Positions 9,128 to 18,712 are shown, counted from the stretch's first letter. The stretch: 64,000 nt of DNA from JAEINY01 sp942490535 (GCA_942490535.1 CALNXQ010000006.1:171315-235314), one strand, 5' to 3'. Notes: generated by a model not told the origin, from the sequence alone. Made by a program: numbers and translations.

Positions 9128-10978
9128 TTATTTTTTTCGTTTAAGGATAAAACCGGATAATGGAGCAACCATTAACACACTATCCGAAATAAGTGCGTCA
9201 TCCATCAGGTTTAAGTAGTGCGCTCCTTCAGTCAATGCCAAGGATTCAGCCCGGATGCCTGCATTGAGAACGACCATAATCTCACTATCAGAATCGTAGC
9301 GTCTATAGGCGAGTACATGATCCGGAGCCTTCAAAAATTCGAGCTGTCCATCGGCTAATACCTCATTGTTTTTACGAACGGCAATCAATTGCTTATAAAA
9401 TTCGAAATGTGAAGCATTAAAACCTACTGAGTCAAGTACCATTTCGGCATCCTGTATGTTATTCCGGTTCTCGGGCTGAAAGCACATTTCCGGCCACCAC
9501 AAAGGCTTCCGGCAGTCCGGGTCATCAGCTCCCCACATGCCCATTTCATCGCCATTCCAGATATGGGGCGCCCCAATATTGGTAAACTGATGCATCAGGT
9601 ACAGACGCACCCGTTGATAGGTTTCTGCATCGGGTTTTCCGGTTTTATAATTGGCATCATCATTGGGTTTGGCCTGGAATTTATATTTACCCGAATTATA
9701 AAAAGAAGATAACAGCCGGGGTGTATCATGGGTAGCCGACACATTCATCATGGCATAACAAGTAGGTTCAGAGATACGCTGCCATTGAAAGGCTAAACTG
9801 TCTTGAAATTGCTGTGCATTGATTGATAAATCATTCGCGGCAAAGAAATGGCGGGCCGGTTTATAAATTTGGTAAAACATGATGGCATCAAATACATCCC
9901 CTTTCACATAGGGTACCGGATTCATCAATTGATCGGGCCACGATTCCCACCAGATTTCTCCGACCAGATAAGCATCAGGATTCACCGTTTTAACGAATGT
10001 GCGATAATCGCGCCAAAAACCCATGGGAATATGATCCGCCACATCTAAACGGTATCCATCGATTCCCTTGGTCACATCGCCATTGGGCGCCAGCCACCTT
10101 TGCGTAACAGCCAGCACATGGGCTTTGGCACCTGGATTCAAATCACCTTCATAGGGATGACCTATTTTATGTGCTTCTGTGGTATTTACTTTTTTTAGCT
10201 CCGGTAAACTACTGATGTCTAACCAGCCTTTATATTCGAATTCATTTTCGGGGGTAGAGGAGTCATCAAAACGAAGGATGCTATACCAGTCTTTATAAGG
10301 TGACTGCTCCTGGTTTTTCACCACATCTTTCCAGGCCCAAAACTCAACACCTGTGTGGCTCCAGGAATAATCCACGATGATGCGCATGTCGCGCTGATGA
10401 ACTTCCTCAATCAGTTTCAAAAATAGCTTATCGGCCGCGGTCCATTGCCAGGTGGAGGGATCGCCAGGATCTTCAGAGGCCATCAACAACCTGTCGCCTT
10501 CCGGATCGGGACCAAAATTAACGTCAATGTGATGATAATGGCGGGCATCGTATTTATGTAAGGAGGGGGCATCATTGATGGGATTGAGATAAATCGCAGT
10601 AATGCCTAAGTCGTGCAGGTAATCCAGTTTATCGATGATGCCTTGCAAGTCGCCGCCATAGCGCCGGTGCTGGAGTGCATCGTAATAATTACCGGTTAAT
10701 TTCTTTGCCCAGGATTCTTGTGAATACCAATCGGAAGTCCAGGGCGTAATGGCCCAATCTTCGGGCACTTGAGTGAAGTTAGAGGCCGCGTAAATATTTT
10801 CAGGTGTCGGATCGTTGGTGGGATCACCGTTGTGGAAACGTTCTACGAAGATTTGGTACCAGATGACATCCTGGGACCATTTTGGGGGACATGTAGGAGT
10901 TTCCACGTTTGTAATTACCGGAGGCCGACAGGCCGCCAATAATAAAAAAAGAAGAACAAAAGGGTAACTATTTTGCAT
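9128..10978 (-). CDS. GH13 alpha-amylase, surface lipoprotein (SusG-like)
   Basis: A 616-residue alpha-amylase-family glycosidase. I start it at the ATG at 10978 because this gives a lipoprotein signal (MQNSYPFVLLFLLLAAC, lipobox LAAC). A longer frame would run across an intrinsic terminator. The barrel has the GH13 residues Asp312 (GYRLDVAD), Glu341 (LVGEIWW) and Asp418 (ATHDTPR), so it should be active. By its position after SusC, SusD and SusE, and by its lipid anchor, it resembles SusG, the outer-membrane amylase that makes oligosaccharides for SusCD uptake. The homology to SusG itself was not tested. A terminator hairpin separates it from susE, so its expression may be partly uncoupled from the transporter genes. 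Confidence 0.92.
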   Translation of the reverse strand: MQNSYPFVLLFLLLAACRPPVITNVETPTCPPKWSQDVIWYQIFVERFHNGDPTNDPTPENIYAASNFTQVPEDWAITPWTSDWYSQESWAKKLTGNYYDALQHRRYGGDLQGIIDKLDYLHDLGITAIYLNPINDAPSLHKYDARHYHHIDVNFGPDPEGDRLLMASEDPGDPSTWQWTAADKLFLKLIEEVHQRDMRIIVDYSWSHTGVEFWAWKDVVKNQEQSPYKDWYSILRFDDSSTPENEFEYKGWLDISSLPELKKVNTTEAHKIGHPYEGDLNPGAKAHVLAVTQRWLAPNGDVTKGIDGYRLDVADHIPMGFWRDYRTFVKTVNPDAYLVGEIWWESWPDQLMNPVPYVKGDVFDAIMFYQIYKPARHFFAANDLSINAQQFQDSLAFQWQRISEPTCYAMMNVSATHDTPRLLSSFYNSGKYKFQAKPNDDANYKTGKPDAETYQRVRLYLMHQFTNIGAPHIWNGDEMGMWGADDPDCRKPLWWPEMCFQPENRNNIQDAEMVLDSVGFNASHFEFYKQLIAVRKNNEVLADGQLEFLKAPDHVLAYRRYDSDSEIMVVLNAGIRAESLALTEGAHYLNLMDDALISDSVLMVAPLSGFILKRKK

Positions 10979-11005
10979 GGTAAGTTGACTATAAGGGTTA
11001 AAAAA

Positions 11006-11027
11006 AAGCCGCCACATTGGGCGGCTT
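11006..11027 (-). terminator. Hairpin terminator or attenuator between susE and the GH13 lipoprotein gene
   Basis: The perfect 8-bp stem AAGCCGCC with GGCGGCTT and a 6-base loop is followed on the minus strand by seven T. It lies 26 bp past the susE-like stop and 27 bp before the GH13 start. It should end most transcripts after SusCDE and let a fraction read through. Confidence 0.8.
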
Positions 11028-11053
11028 CCTTTAATTAAAGTATCATTTATCCA

Positions 11054-12166
11054 TCAATTAGCAGTGATGGTAAAAGTTGCTTCTCGCTTATTAATGACAA
11101 CATGATAACTACCTGTCGTGGAAACAAACTGCCAGTTAGGATCACCATGCCCTACTGCCACAATAATGAATGTTTCATTATAGTTTGTAATAATATCGTG
11201 ACCATAACCAACGGGACCCCAATCGGCCTGCTCAAATAATCTGAAGAATTTATCTTGATTAAACGTCACATCACCTTCCCAAATGTAATGACCGACCCAT
11301 TTAATCGAAGTGGGATTATCCCAGCCCCAACCATGAGTCGCATCGCCTGTTAAGTACAATAATGGCTCTGCTGTTGCTTTCATTTGGATCGTCCCTGATC
11401 CTTGATCTACCCAGATCTCGTACCATCCAGTAGCACCAATAAACGAGAAATTAGAATCGCCATCTCCTGTTTCACCCAACAAATCAGAAGGGTAATTAGG
11501 GAATACATTGTAACCTCCTAATGAAGCCCCCCAGTTAGTATCTGAAAAAAATCTAAAATTGGCATCCGTTTCAGCATCAAAATAAGCTTTTGTGTAGTAC
11601 TTATTAGGCTCACCTGTAGATGCAACTTCAACTGCTAAACCGGGATCCCATCCACCAACAGCCGCACCAATCATATAAATAGAAGGGAAAATTGTTGAAT
11701 AAGGTGAAGCACTAACAGTTACTACTTCACTAGTACCATTTGGAATCTGATAATTTACAGTCGATAATACTCTAATATCAAACTCCCCACTTTGATTAGG
11801 GGACAAGCCTAATTCTAACAATTTCTTATTTAACTCGCCATGCGTAAGAGCTAACGTATCATTACTTGTCAAACCAAGGTTTATTGCATTAGAAGTAAAA
11901 TCGCCTCCCTTCAAATCAATATCAACTGAGAAATCCATTTTAAGGTCAACCCCAAAATCAGGTCTATTCCAACGAATTACCATCGCCAATTCATCCTTAT
12001 CATCTAAAGACAAAACAAAATCATCCCCAGCCACAGGTGCTGTTACCACAGGTGGATCAACATCTTCAGGATTTGCTATCCTAACTAGCTCTTTATCTTC
12101 GGAGCAAGACGATAAAATCATCATTACTACAGATAAAAGAAAGAATATTTTATATATATTTTTCAT
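11054..12166 (-). CDS. susE: SusE-type outer-membrane starch-binding lipoprotein
   Basis: A 370-residue lipoprotein (signal MKNIYKIFFLLSVVMMILSSC). SusE and SusF proteins hold starch chains at the cell surface for the SusCD transporter and have no catalytic activity. The N-terminal Ig-like region (about 45-165) has the SusE pattern of strands (VIRWNRPDF, DFSVDIDLKGG). Two repeated carbohydrate-binding-type modules follow (YMIGAAVGGWDPG near 165 and LYLTGDATHGWGWDN near 270), each rich in Trp and Tyr. It follows susD by 20 bp in the same operon. It is shorter than two-module SusF-type proteins with extra CBMs. The symbol is by position and fold. Confidence 0.88.
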   Translation of the reverse strand: MKNIYKIFFLLSVVMMILSSCSEDKELVRIANPEDVDPPVVTAPVAGDDFVLSLDDKDELAMVIRWNRPDFGVDLKMDFSVDIDLKGGDFTSNAINLGLTSNDTLALTHGELNKKLLELGLSPNQSGEFDIRVLSTVNYQIPNGTSEVVTVSASPYSTIFPSIYMIGAAVGGWDPGLAVEVASTGEPNKYYTKAYFDAETDANFRFFSDTNWGASLGGYNVFPNYPSDLLGETGDGDSNFSFIGATGWYEIWVDQGSGTIQMKATAEPLLYLTGDATHGWGWDNPTSIKWVGHYIWEGDVTFNQDKFFRLFEQADWGPVGYGHDIITNYNETFIIVAVGHGDPNWQFVSTTGSYHVVINKREATFTITAN

Positions 12167-12186
12167 AACAATTGCATCAAATTACA

Positions 12187-13809
12187 TTAATAATCATCAT
12201 TTTGAACTGCATTTGGATTAGAAGCCAGTTCGGCTGAAGGAATAGGATAAACTACCCGGTGAGCATCTAAAGCCCTTCCATTTACAGCACCACCCTTCCA
12301 TGGCCATAAATAATCACCTGTTGTGAATTTACCAAAACGAATCAGATCCTGACGTCGGTATCCTTCCCAATACAATTCACGTCCTCTTTCTTCGAGTAGA
12401 AAATTCAGCGTTAATTCAGCTTCAATGATATTTTCATCGTCATTGCCATAGGCACGTTCAATAACCTGATTTACATATCCAACAGCTTTAGTCATCGTGC
12501 CATTACCGCCACGCAATACAGCCTCCGCATACATTAAATAGGAATCTGCTAACCGGAACATTGGCCAGTCTGTATCCACAAAATAGGGATCAGAACCACT
12601 CTGCGTACCGTCACTAGACTTATTTCTGAATTTGGCAACATTAATACCCTGCGTATAATCCAAGGGATTATCCATATCCAAACCTGCATTGATAACAAGG
12701 GTTGTAGCATGCACTAAGCCTCCTTCATCACTTAAGTTTTGAGTTTTCCCACGACCATCACCGGCAGGGCGCATTTGAAACTTGTCATAAATGGATCTGG
12801 TAGCATGGTTACCTCCCCAACTGCTTGAAGGAATACCAATAAAACTACCTATAGCACCATTGGAACCTGCCGACATGACATACTGAGTTGCTGAAAACCC
12901 CTTTGTTTTACTACCATCAAGAGCTAATCCAAAAATAATACCGGTAGACTCATGATTATCGATAGAGAATAATTTCAGATAATTATCATCTAAAGTATAA
13001 GCTCCATTAACCATTTCTGTATACTTAATAACTTCATCGTAACTATTCTTACCTTCAACCGGATTCTCTACACCAGAAAAGTTAATGGCATTGAGATACA
13101 TCTTTGCTAATACCATATAAGCCGTTCCTGCATCCATGCGGCCATATTCAGCTGATCCGGCTGCAGGCAAATCAGGAATAATGTCGTTCTCCAATTGAGA
13201 TATAATCCAATTAAATAACGTAACGCGATCAGCTGACGTTGGGTACTTTTCTGTTGAGTTCTCATCAATAATACTCATCTTGCCATACAAGTCAATACCA
13301 TGATAATAGGCTATTGCTCTAACTAATTTTGCTTCTGCGCGCATTTGTTTAAAAGCCTCAGCATTTGCATCTACAATTGAACCACCAGATGATTGTCTTA
13401 AAAATTCATTGGTTAAGGCAATCATATAATACAAACGATAATACATTCCGGCTACAAACTGGTTATCTGCTGACCATGTTCCATTCTGAAGTGATACAAG
13501 ACCATTATTATTCCAGGCATTCATTGCCTCACCGGTAGGTAATTCCTGAAAGTTCCAATAATTACGCAGGTAGGCAGACATACCACCATCTGAAATAGTC
13601 GTCAAATCACTTTCGTTGTTGTCTCCAAGTTGACCCGATACGTTATAGCTACCATAAATTTTAGCCAACACTCTTTGATATCCATCAAAGGTTGAGTACA
13701 CCTCATCACCAAAGACCAGGTTTGGGTCTATTGGCTTAATATTCAAGTCATCCTCACAAGCCGTAAAAACAGTCGCCAGTAGGAATATATATATTATAAA
13801 TCTTTTCAT
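12187..13809 (-). CDS. susD: SusD-family nutrient-binding outer-membrane lipoprotein
   Basis: The 540-residue SusD-like protein forms the lid over the SusC barrel and binds the incoming oligosaccharide. It has a lipoprotein signal (MKRFIIYIFLLATVFTAC), the tetratricopeptide-like SusD N-terminal core (about 40-330; MRAEAKLVRAIAYYHGIDLYG is the typical helix) and the C-terminal RagB/SusD domain ending in ELYWEGYRRQDLIRFGKF and YPIPSAELASNPN, both hallmark blocks. It starts 12 bp after susC stops. The ligand is inferred as maltooligosaccharide from the neighbouring GH13, GH31 and GH65 genes. Confidence 0.96.
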   Translation of the reverse strand: MKRFIIYIFLLATVFTACEDDLNIKPIDPNLVFGDEVYSTFDGYQRVLAKIYGSYNVSGQLGDNNESDLTTISDGGMSAYLRNYWNFQELPTGEAMNAWNNNGLVSLQNGTWSADNQFVAGMYYRLYYMIALTNEFLRQSSGGSIVDANAEAFKQMRAEAKLVRAIAYYHGIDLYGKMSIIDENSTEKYPTSADRVTLFNWIISQLENDIIPDLPAAGSAEYGRMDAGTAYMVLAKMYLNAINFSGVENPVEGKNSYDEVIKYTEMVNGAYTLDDNYLKLFSIDNHESTGIIFGLALDGSKTKGFSATQYVMSAGSNGAIGSFIGIPSSSWGGNHATRSIYDKFQMRPAGDGRGKTQNLSDEGGLVHATTLVINAGLDMDNPLDYTQGINVAKFRNKSSDGTQSGSDPYFVDTDWPMFRLADSYLMYAEAVLRGGNGTMTKAVGYVNQVIERAYGNDDENIIEAELTLNFLLEERGRELYWEGYRRQDLIRFGKFTTGDYLWPWKGGAVNGRALDAHRVVYPIPSAELASNPNAVQNDDY

Positions 13810-13821
13810 TTTAATATCTTT

Positions 13822-16800
13822 TTAAAATCCAAAATTAACTCCGAACATTACTGTAGTAGGTCGTGGAAAAATATTGTTGTCGATCCCGCTAAACACTTCC
13901 GGATCAAGCCCGGAATAATCTGAGACAACAAATAAATTTTGACCGGTAAGAGACAATCTCAAAGTCGATCCATCAAGTCCAAACACGGACTTAAAGTTAT
14001 AACCAACAGATAAATTATCTAAACGGAAGAAGTCTGCATTTTCAATCCAATGCGAAGAGAAAGCTCTTTGCTCATCCGTGTACAAGAAGTTCGTTTCAGA
14101 CGCTGCTGTTAATTTATTAGAGATGGAACGAGTTGTGGCATTGTAAATATTAACATAATTCGCTCCACCTGCATTTACTCCATTGTAAATCTGAGCACCT
14201 AGCTGTAGTCGACCACTGATATTAAAATCCCAATTCTTATATCTTAAGGTAGAATTAATTCCAATTAAATAATCTGGCGTTGAGTTCCCATAAAAGATTC
14301 GATCAGCTGAATTAATTACTCCATCTGCATTCTGATCCACATATACGCCTTCAACAGGTTTACCATCGTGACTGTACACCTGCTCATAGACATAAAAAGA
14401 ATTTACAGCATGTCCCACTGAATTCATCTGAATGAAATTACCAGATCCAAGGTCTCCTGAAGGCACCCCAACATAAGTTGGATCATCCACAGCAGTAAGC
14501 TTCGTAATTTCGTTCTTGTTGTAGGTTAAATTTCCACCGACTTCCCAATACAAATCCGCTCGAGAAATAATACGGCCAACAAGATTCAATTCGATACCTT
14601 GATTTTCAAGACTACCTACATTTGAAACAATACGATCTGACAATGAAGTACCAGCAGCCACTGTAATCATATTAATTAAATCTGTTGTCTCACGGTAATA
14701 GTAATCAACCGAACCATTAATACGGTTATTCAACACCGCAAAATCAAGACCAAAGTTAGTACTTGTTGTCTCCTCCCATTTTAAATCAGGATTATAAGCA
14801 TTAGGCCGATAGGTTTGATACCAGGTATCACCTAGGATATATTGAGCCCCTTTATCAGATAAAGTATATGTACCATATCCCACATAGTCATTTCCAGAAA
14901 CATCTTGTTGTCCAGTGATACCCCAACCAACTCTTACTTTCAAGTCAGAAATAACATCCACATCAGCTAAAAAGCTTTCTTCTTTCACTTTCCAGGCAAA
15001 TGCTGCTGCTGGAAAAGTTCCCCAACGATTACCATCAGCAAAACGGGATGTTCCGTCACGCCTAACTGTACCAGTTAATAAATATCGGTCTTTAAACGAG
15101 TAATTTAACCTTCCAAAATAAGAGATCAAGTAGTTTTCACCACCATAGGGACGATCTTCTGTGGGTGTTTCACGAACATCATAGTAATCATTCTGGTATT
15201 TAGAACCCTCATTTTTAAAATATTGCCATGAGTACCCTGCCATTGCATCAAAAGTATGCTCACCAATATATTTCTGATATTTCAGGTAACTATCAAACAC
15301 TTTATTCATTTTTTCCTGGTCTTCCCGAAACATCTCACCCCGAATATCTTCATCTTCATACATCCAGGATGCATCCGGAGAAATAGATCTGTCTCGTTCA
15401 CTATCAAAATAATCAAGCCCCATATTAACAACGGCACTCATCTCAGGTAAAAAATGAAACTTATAGTCCAAACTCAAGTTCACAATTGCACGCTTTACAT
15501 CTGAATTATCGTTCTGCTGCTCCAACATGGCAACAGGGTTGGTTGGGGTAAAAGGTAATGGACGGCCATCTGTCGGATCTTGATTAATCCATTGCCAATA
15601 ACCACCCCATTGTTCACCATTATCATTATTGTATGTATTATAAATTGGGTGAGTCGGGTCCATACCTATAGCTCCACCTATTGCCCCCTCATTAGCAAAT
15701 GCAGTCTTAATAAAAGAGCCTTTTGCATTTAAGGTTGTTTTTAAGTGATTATCAAAAAAGGTTGGATTCAAATTTAAGCTTAATGAATGACGTTCAATAT
15801 TTGAAGTTTTCAAAACCCCATCCTGATTATTATAGCCATATGAAAAGCGGTAAGGCATAAAATCTAATCCCCCTTGAATACTAACATTATGATCCTGACC
15901 AAAGGCTGTTTTATAAATCTCTTCCTGCCAGTCAGTATTTGCATCTCCCATAGCACTTATGGCAGTTTCATTAGGGTTATCAGAATCTGGTCCGTATAGT
16001 CTATTCATCAATTTTCTGTATTCGCCAGCAGAATAAACTTCAACATTATCCGTCAAAGTACTTACCGAAAACTTACCAGAGTAGCTAACCGATAATGCTT
16101 GTCCTTTAGACCCCTTCTTTGTGGTGACAATAATTACACCATTAGAGGCACGAGAACCATAAATGGCTGTAGCTGAAGCATCCTTCAATACAGTAAAGGT
16201 CTCAATATCAACAGGATTAATCGATGCCAATGGATTGGCCATACCACTTACTCCTTCTGAAGAAACAGGTACCCCATCAATTACAAATAATGGGTCATTA
16301 TTAGCAGATAAAGAAGCTCCTCCCCGAATACGAATAGTAGATCCAGCTCCCGGCGCACCACCGGAAGAGGTGATTTGAACACCGGATGTTTTACCTACTA
16401 TAAGATCTTGAGGAGATGCTATTGCACCTTGGTTAAAATCATCTGCACCTACTGCAATAAGCGAACCGGTTGCATCTTCCTTCTTTACTGAACCATATCC
16501 AATCACCACCACTTCCTCCATTCCAATCACATCGGCTTCTAAAGCGACATTGATTTGGTTCTGATCGCCTACGACTGCTTCATAGGCTTTATACCCTATA
16601 AAAGAAAACACTAGTGTTTGTCCTTTATCTACATTTAAGGAATAAACGCCTTCCGGTGTTGTAATCGTACCGGTGGTTGTTCCTTTTACCGCTACCGTCA
16701 CACCCGGTAATGGCATGCCATCTTCTGCATCTGTCACAGTGCCTGTCACAGAAACCTCTTGTGCCTGTATGGTTGAAATACAAAGCAACGCGAGAAAAAG

Positions 16801-16836
16801 AAACAGGAGTCTAAAAAGATTTGACTGTCTTTTCAT
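13822..16836 (-). CDS. susC: SusC-family TonB-dependent outer-membrane oligosaccharide transporter
   Basis: The 1004-residue barrel imports glycan fragments across the outer membrane, powered by TonB. Order of parts: signal peptide (residues 1-25, ending STIQAQ), carboxypeptidase-D regulatory-like domain (about 28-105, VTGTVTDAEDGMPLPGV), SusC signature MEEVVVIGYG, plug domain (about 115-225, with GSRASNGVIIVTTKKG), then a 22-stranded-type barrel to the C-terminal phenylalanine. It is the first gene of the leftward glucan unit. A -7 box lies about 130 bp upstream and a triple CGTTTGC repeat further upstream, between it and the divergent LacI regulator. Confidence 0.97.
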   Translation of the reverse strand: MKRQSNLFRLLFLFLALLCISTIQAQEVSVTGTVTDAEDGMPLPGVTVAVKGTTTGTITTPEGVYSLNVDKGQTLVFSFIGYKAYEAVVGDQNQINVALEADVIGMEEVVVIGYGSVKKEDATGSLIAVGADDFNQGAIASPQDLIVGKTSGVQITSSGGAPGAGSTIRIRGGASLSANNDPLFVIDGVPVSSEGVSGMANPLASINPVDIETFTVLKDASATAIYGSRASNGVIIVTTKKGSKGQALSVSYSGKFSVSTLTDNVEVYSAGEYRKLMNRLYGPDSDNPNETAISAMGDANTDWQEEIYKTAFGQDHNVSIQGGLDFMPYRFSYGYNNQDGVLKTSNIERHSLSLNLNPTFFDNHLKTTLNAKGSFIKTAFANEGAIGGAIGMDPTHPIYNTYNNDNGEQWGGYWQWINQDPTDGRPLPFTPTNPVAMLEQQNDNSDVKRAIVNLSLDYKFHFLPEMSAVVNMGLDYFDSERDRSISPDASWMYEDEDIRGEMFREDQEKMNKVFDSYLKYQKYIGEHTFDAMAGYSWQYFKNEGSKYQNDYYDVRETPTEDRPYGGENYLISYFGRLNYSFKDRYLLTGTVRRDGTSRFADGNRWGTFPAAAFAWKVKEESFLADVDVISDLKVRVGWGITGQQDVSGNDYVGYGTYTLSDKGAQYILGDTWYQTYRPNAYNPDLKWEETTSTNFGLDFAVLNNRINGSVDYYYRETTDLINMITVAAGTSLSDRIVSNVGSLENQGIELNLVGRIISRADLYWEVGGNLTYNKNEITKLTAVDDPTYVGVPSGDLGSGNFIQMNSVGHAVNSFYVYEQVYSHDGKPVEGVYVDQNADGVINSADRIFYGNSTPDYLIGINSTLRYKNWDFNISGRLQLGAQIYNGVNAGGANYVNIYNATTRSISNKLTAASETNFLYTDEQRAFSSHWIENADFFRLDNLSVGYNFKSVFGLDGSTLRLSLTGQNLFVVSDYSGLDPEVFSGIDNNIFPRPTTVMFGVNFGF

Positions 16837-16967
16837 AAAACTTAGATTTACTAATAATTAAACATTCATTACCCGTCTTAAAGGATTTCTACTTGTGGAT
16901 TCAATGAGAAAGCGTGTCTCTGCTAATACCTTTAAAACGACACTGAAAATTTTCCTTAAGGGCTCTA

Positions 16968-16998
16968 CAAACATAGGGACTCTTCATTAATTTGTAAA
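16968..16998 (-). promoter_or_regulatory. Predicted sus operon promoter (Bacteroidota type)
   Basis: Read on the minus strand, TATGTTTG (16975-16968) fits the Bacteroidota -7 consensus TAnnTTTG, and TTTA (16998-16995) sits exactly 19 bases upstream in the place of the TTTG -33 box. This would give a 5' leader of about 125 bases for susC. Confidence 0.6.
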
Positions 16999-17041
16999 CA
17001 CTTTTTAACAGCACCATACACTTGATTACAGAATTATTTCC

Positions 17042-17077
17042 GCAACCGTTTGCGGTGTCGTTTGCGGTACCGTTTGC
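17042..17077. promoter_or_regulatory. Triple CGTTTGC repeat, candidate LacI-family operator
   Basis: CGTTTGC occurs at 17047-17053, 17059-17065 and 17071-17077, an exact 12-bp period. The first copy is part of the symmetric site GCAACCGTTTGC. The motif resembles the CG-centred half-sites bound by LacI-type regulators. It lies about 45 bp upstream of the predicted sus promoter, a position suited to activation rather than blocking. Related copies precede the MFS gene. Confidence 0.6.
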
Positions 17078-17248
17078 AATAATTTTATATGTTGTAAAAC
17101 ATGTTTTTCCAAGAAATGATAATATAACATTAATAACACATTCATAATTATTACAACTAAACAACTTTCAACCCCACGATCATTAGAGACTTTTTGCTAT
17201 CTTTAACCTTGAAGTTACAATTGTTTAACCCCCCGTTTTGCTGTTTGA

Positions 17249-18280
17249 ATGAAATCACACCCAATTACCATAAAAGATATTGCCCGTATTCTGGGAATAT
17301 CTCCATCTACTGTTTCCAGAGCCTTAAAGGATCATCCGGATATTAGTCCGAAAACCAAACAATTGGTGCAAACTTTCGCTGAAAAAGTAAATTACCGGCC
17401 TAACGCTTTAGCATTAAGCTTACGAAGCAGCAAAACAAACACCATTGGCATCGTCATCCCTGAGATTGTGCATCATTTCTTTTCTTCAGTCATTAGTGGC
17501 ATTGAAGATGTAGCATATGGGCGTGGTTACAATGCCATCATCTGTCAGACCAACGAAAATTACCAGCGTGAGGTCATCGATTTACAAGCCCTGATCGATA
17601 ACCGGGTTGATGGCATTCTGGTATCTATGAGTAAAAACACCCATGAATTCGCCCATTTCGAGAATGTCATTGAGAATGGCGTTCCCATCGTTTTTTTCGA
17701 CCGAATCTGTGAAGCCATTAGTTCTGACCGGGTTATTGCCGATGATTTTGAGGGTGCCCGAATCGCGACCCACCACCTTATCAAAAAAGGATGTAGACGG
17801 ATTATGCACCTGGCTGCCCCTCAACACTTATTAATTGGCAAATACCGTAAGGAAGGCTATTGCAGTGCCTTGAAAGAAAATCAAATGACCTGTGAAGAAC
17901 AGCTCATCGTAAAATGCGATACCCGCGAAGGCGTATTTGCAAAAGCAGAAGACATTCTGAAATTGGCACCTGAGATCGATGGCATTTTTGCCGTCAATGA
18001 CAGTACGGCAATTGCCGCCATGCAGGTATTGCGAAAACATGGTTACGATGTACCTAAAGACATTGCCGTGGCCGGATTTGGTGATGGCCCCAATGCCTCC
18101 ATTGCCTATCCACAACTAACCACGGTTGAACAAAAAGGTTATGACATTGGCCAGGCTGCCATGCGTTTGTTAATAGGTCACATTGAAGAAGAGGTGGACC
18201 AGGATGAATTTGAAACTAAAATATTTACGCCTGAACTGGTTGAGCGGGAATCTTCCCAATTGGGCCAGTCTTTTAAATAA
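17249..18280 (+). CDS. LacI-family transcriptional regulator of the glucan locus
   Basis: A 343-residue DNA-binding regulator. The N-terminal helix-turn-helix is textbook LacI (ITIKDIARILGISPSTVSRALKDH, residues 6-28), followed by the hinge helix (NALALSLRSSKTNTIGIVIPE) and a periplasmic-binding-protein-like effector domain (about 60-330). It is transcribed divergently from susC and towards the MFS, pgmB and GH65 unit, so it most likely senses a maltooligosaccharide or a phosphorylated product and controls both units through CGTTTGC sites. Canonical Bacteroides starch loci use SusR instead; no SusR-like gene is seen here. Effector and sign of control are inferences. Confidence 0.93.
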   Translation: MKSHPITIKDIARILGISPSTVSRALKDHPDISPKTKQLVQTFAEKVNYRPNALALSLRSSKTNTIGIVIPEIVHHFFSSVISGIEDVAYGRGYNAIICQTNENYQREVIDLQALIDNRVDGILVSMSKNTHEFAHFENVIENGVPIVFFDRICEAISSDRVIADDFEGARIATHHLIKKGCRRIMHLAAPQHLLIGKYRKEGYCSALKENQMTCEEQLIVKCDTREGVFAKAEDILKLAPEIDGIFAVNDSTAIAAMQVLRKHGYDVPKDIAVAGFGDGPNASIAYPQLTTVEQKGYDIGQAAMRLLIGHIEEEVDQDEFETKIFTPELVERESSQLGQSFK

Positions 18281-18317
18281 TACAAATCGCGATTACAGCA
18301 CTTGATCTAAGGGTCTA

Positions 18318-18395
18318 TTCGGTCTTTCTTCGATCCACATCCGGACCATCTTCGGATCAACTCTGCTATTAGCGGAATTGATCCGAAGATGGTCC
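18318..18395. repeat. 18-bp perfect inverted repeat downstream of the LacI gene
   Basis: GGACCATCTTCGGATCAA (18343-18360) is exactly complementary to 18378-18395 across a 17-base spacer. Just before and inside the left arm, TTCGG- or TCCGG-like words start at 18318, 18329, 18340 and 18351, an 11-bp period. There is no T-run, so this may be a rho-independent-like RNA stem end or a protein site. The remainder of the 18281-18924 gap holds the operators and promoter listed separately and no gene. Confidence 0.7.
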
Positions 18396-18548
18396 TTAAG
18401 TAATACGTCAGTGACTCCTACTAACCTTTTCTCCTCCTCCTTGTCCACAGATTAAGCAGATTTCATCATTGACTTCTGTACTCTATTAAAAACTTTAATT
18501 GCCACAAGCCATTTTACCTCTATTTTATAGATACTATGAATTACCGAA

Positions 18549-18623
18549 AACGTTTGCAGAACAGGAAATAAATCTTTTTTGGTGCACCAAGCTCATTTTT
18601 CAACCCTTTTCGCAATCGTTTGA
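18549..18623. promoter_or_regulatory. Two CGTTTG sites upstream of the MFS operon
   Basis: AAAACGTTTGCAG (CGTTTGC at 18551-18557) and GCAATCGTTTGA (18612-18623) match the repeat found upstream of susC. They lie about 150 and 90 bp upstream of the predicted -7 box of the MFS unit, again in an activator-like position. Confidence 0.5.
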
Positions 18624-18704
18624 AATAGGATATATTCCTGATTTACCAACCATTATAAACAAGCTATAAATCAACAACCCATTACTATTGGTATTTTTTC
18701 TCTC

Positions 18705-18712
18705 TATATTTG
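18705..18712 (+). promoter_or_regulatory. Predicted -7 box for the MFS/pgmB/GH65 operon
   Basis: TATATTTG matches TAnnTTTG. No clean TTTG lies 19 bases upstream; TATTG nearby is the best partial match. The leader to the ATG at 18925 would be about 200 bases. Confidence 0.45.

Noticed and set aside
13822..16836. Opposite-strand frames inside susC and other large genes
   Set aside because: These are shadows of the real coding frames, with no start context or similarity.
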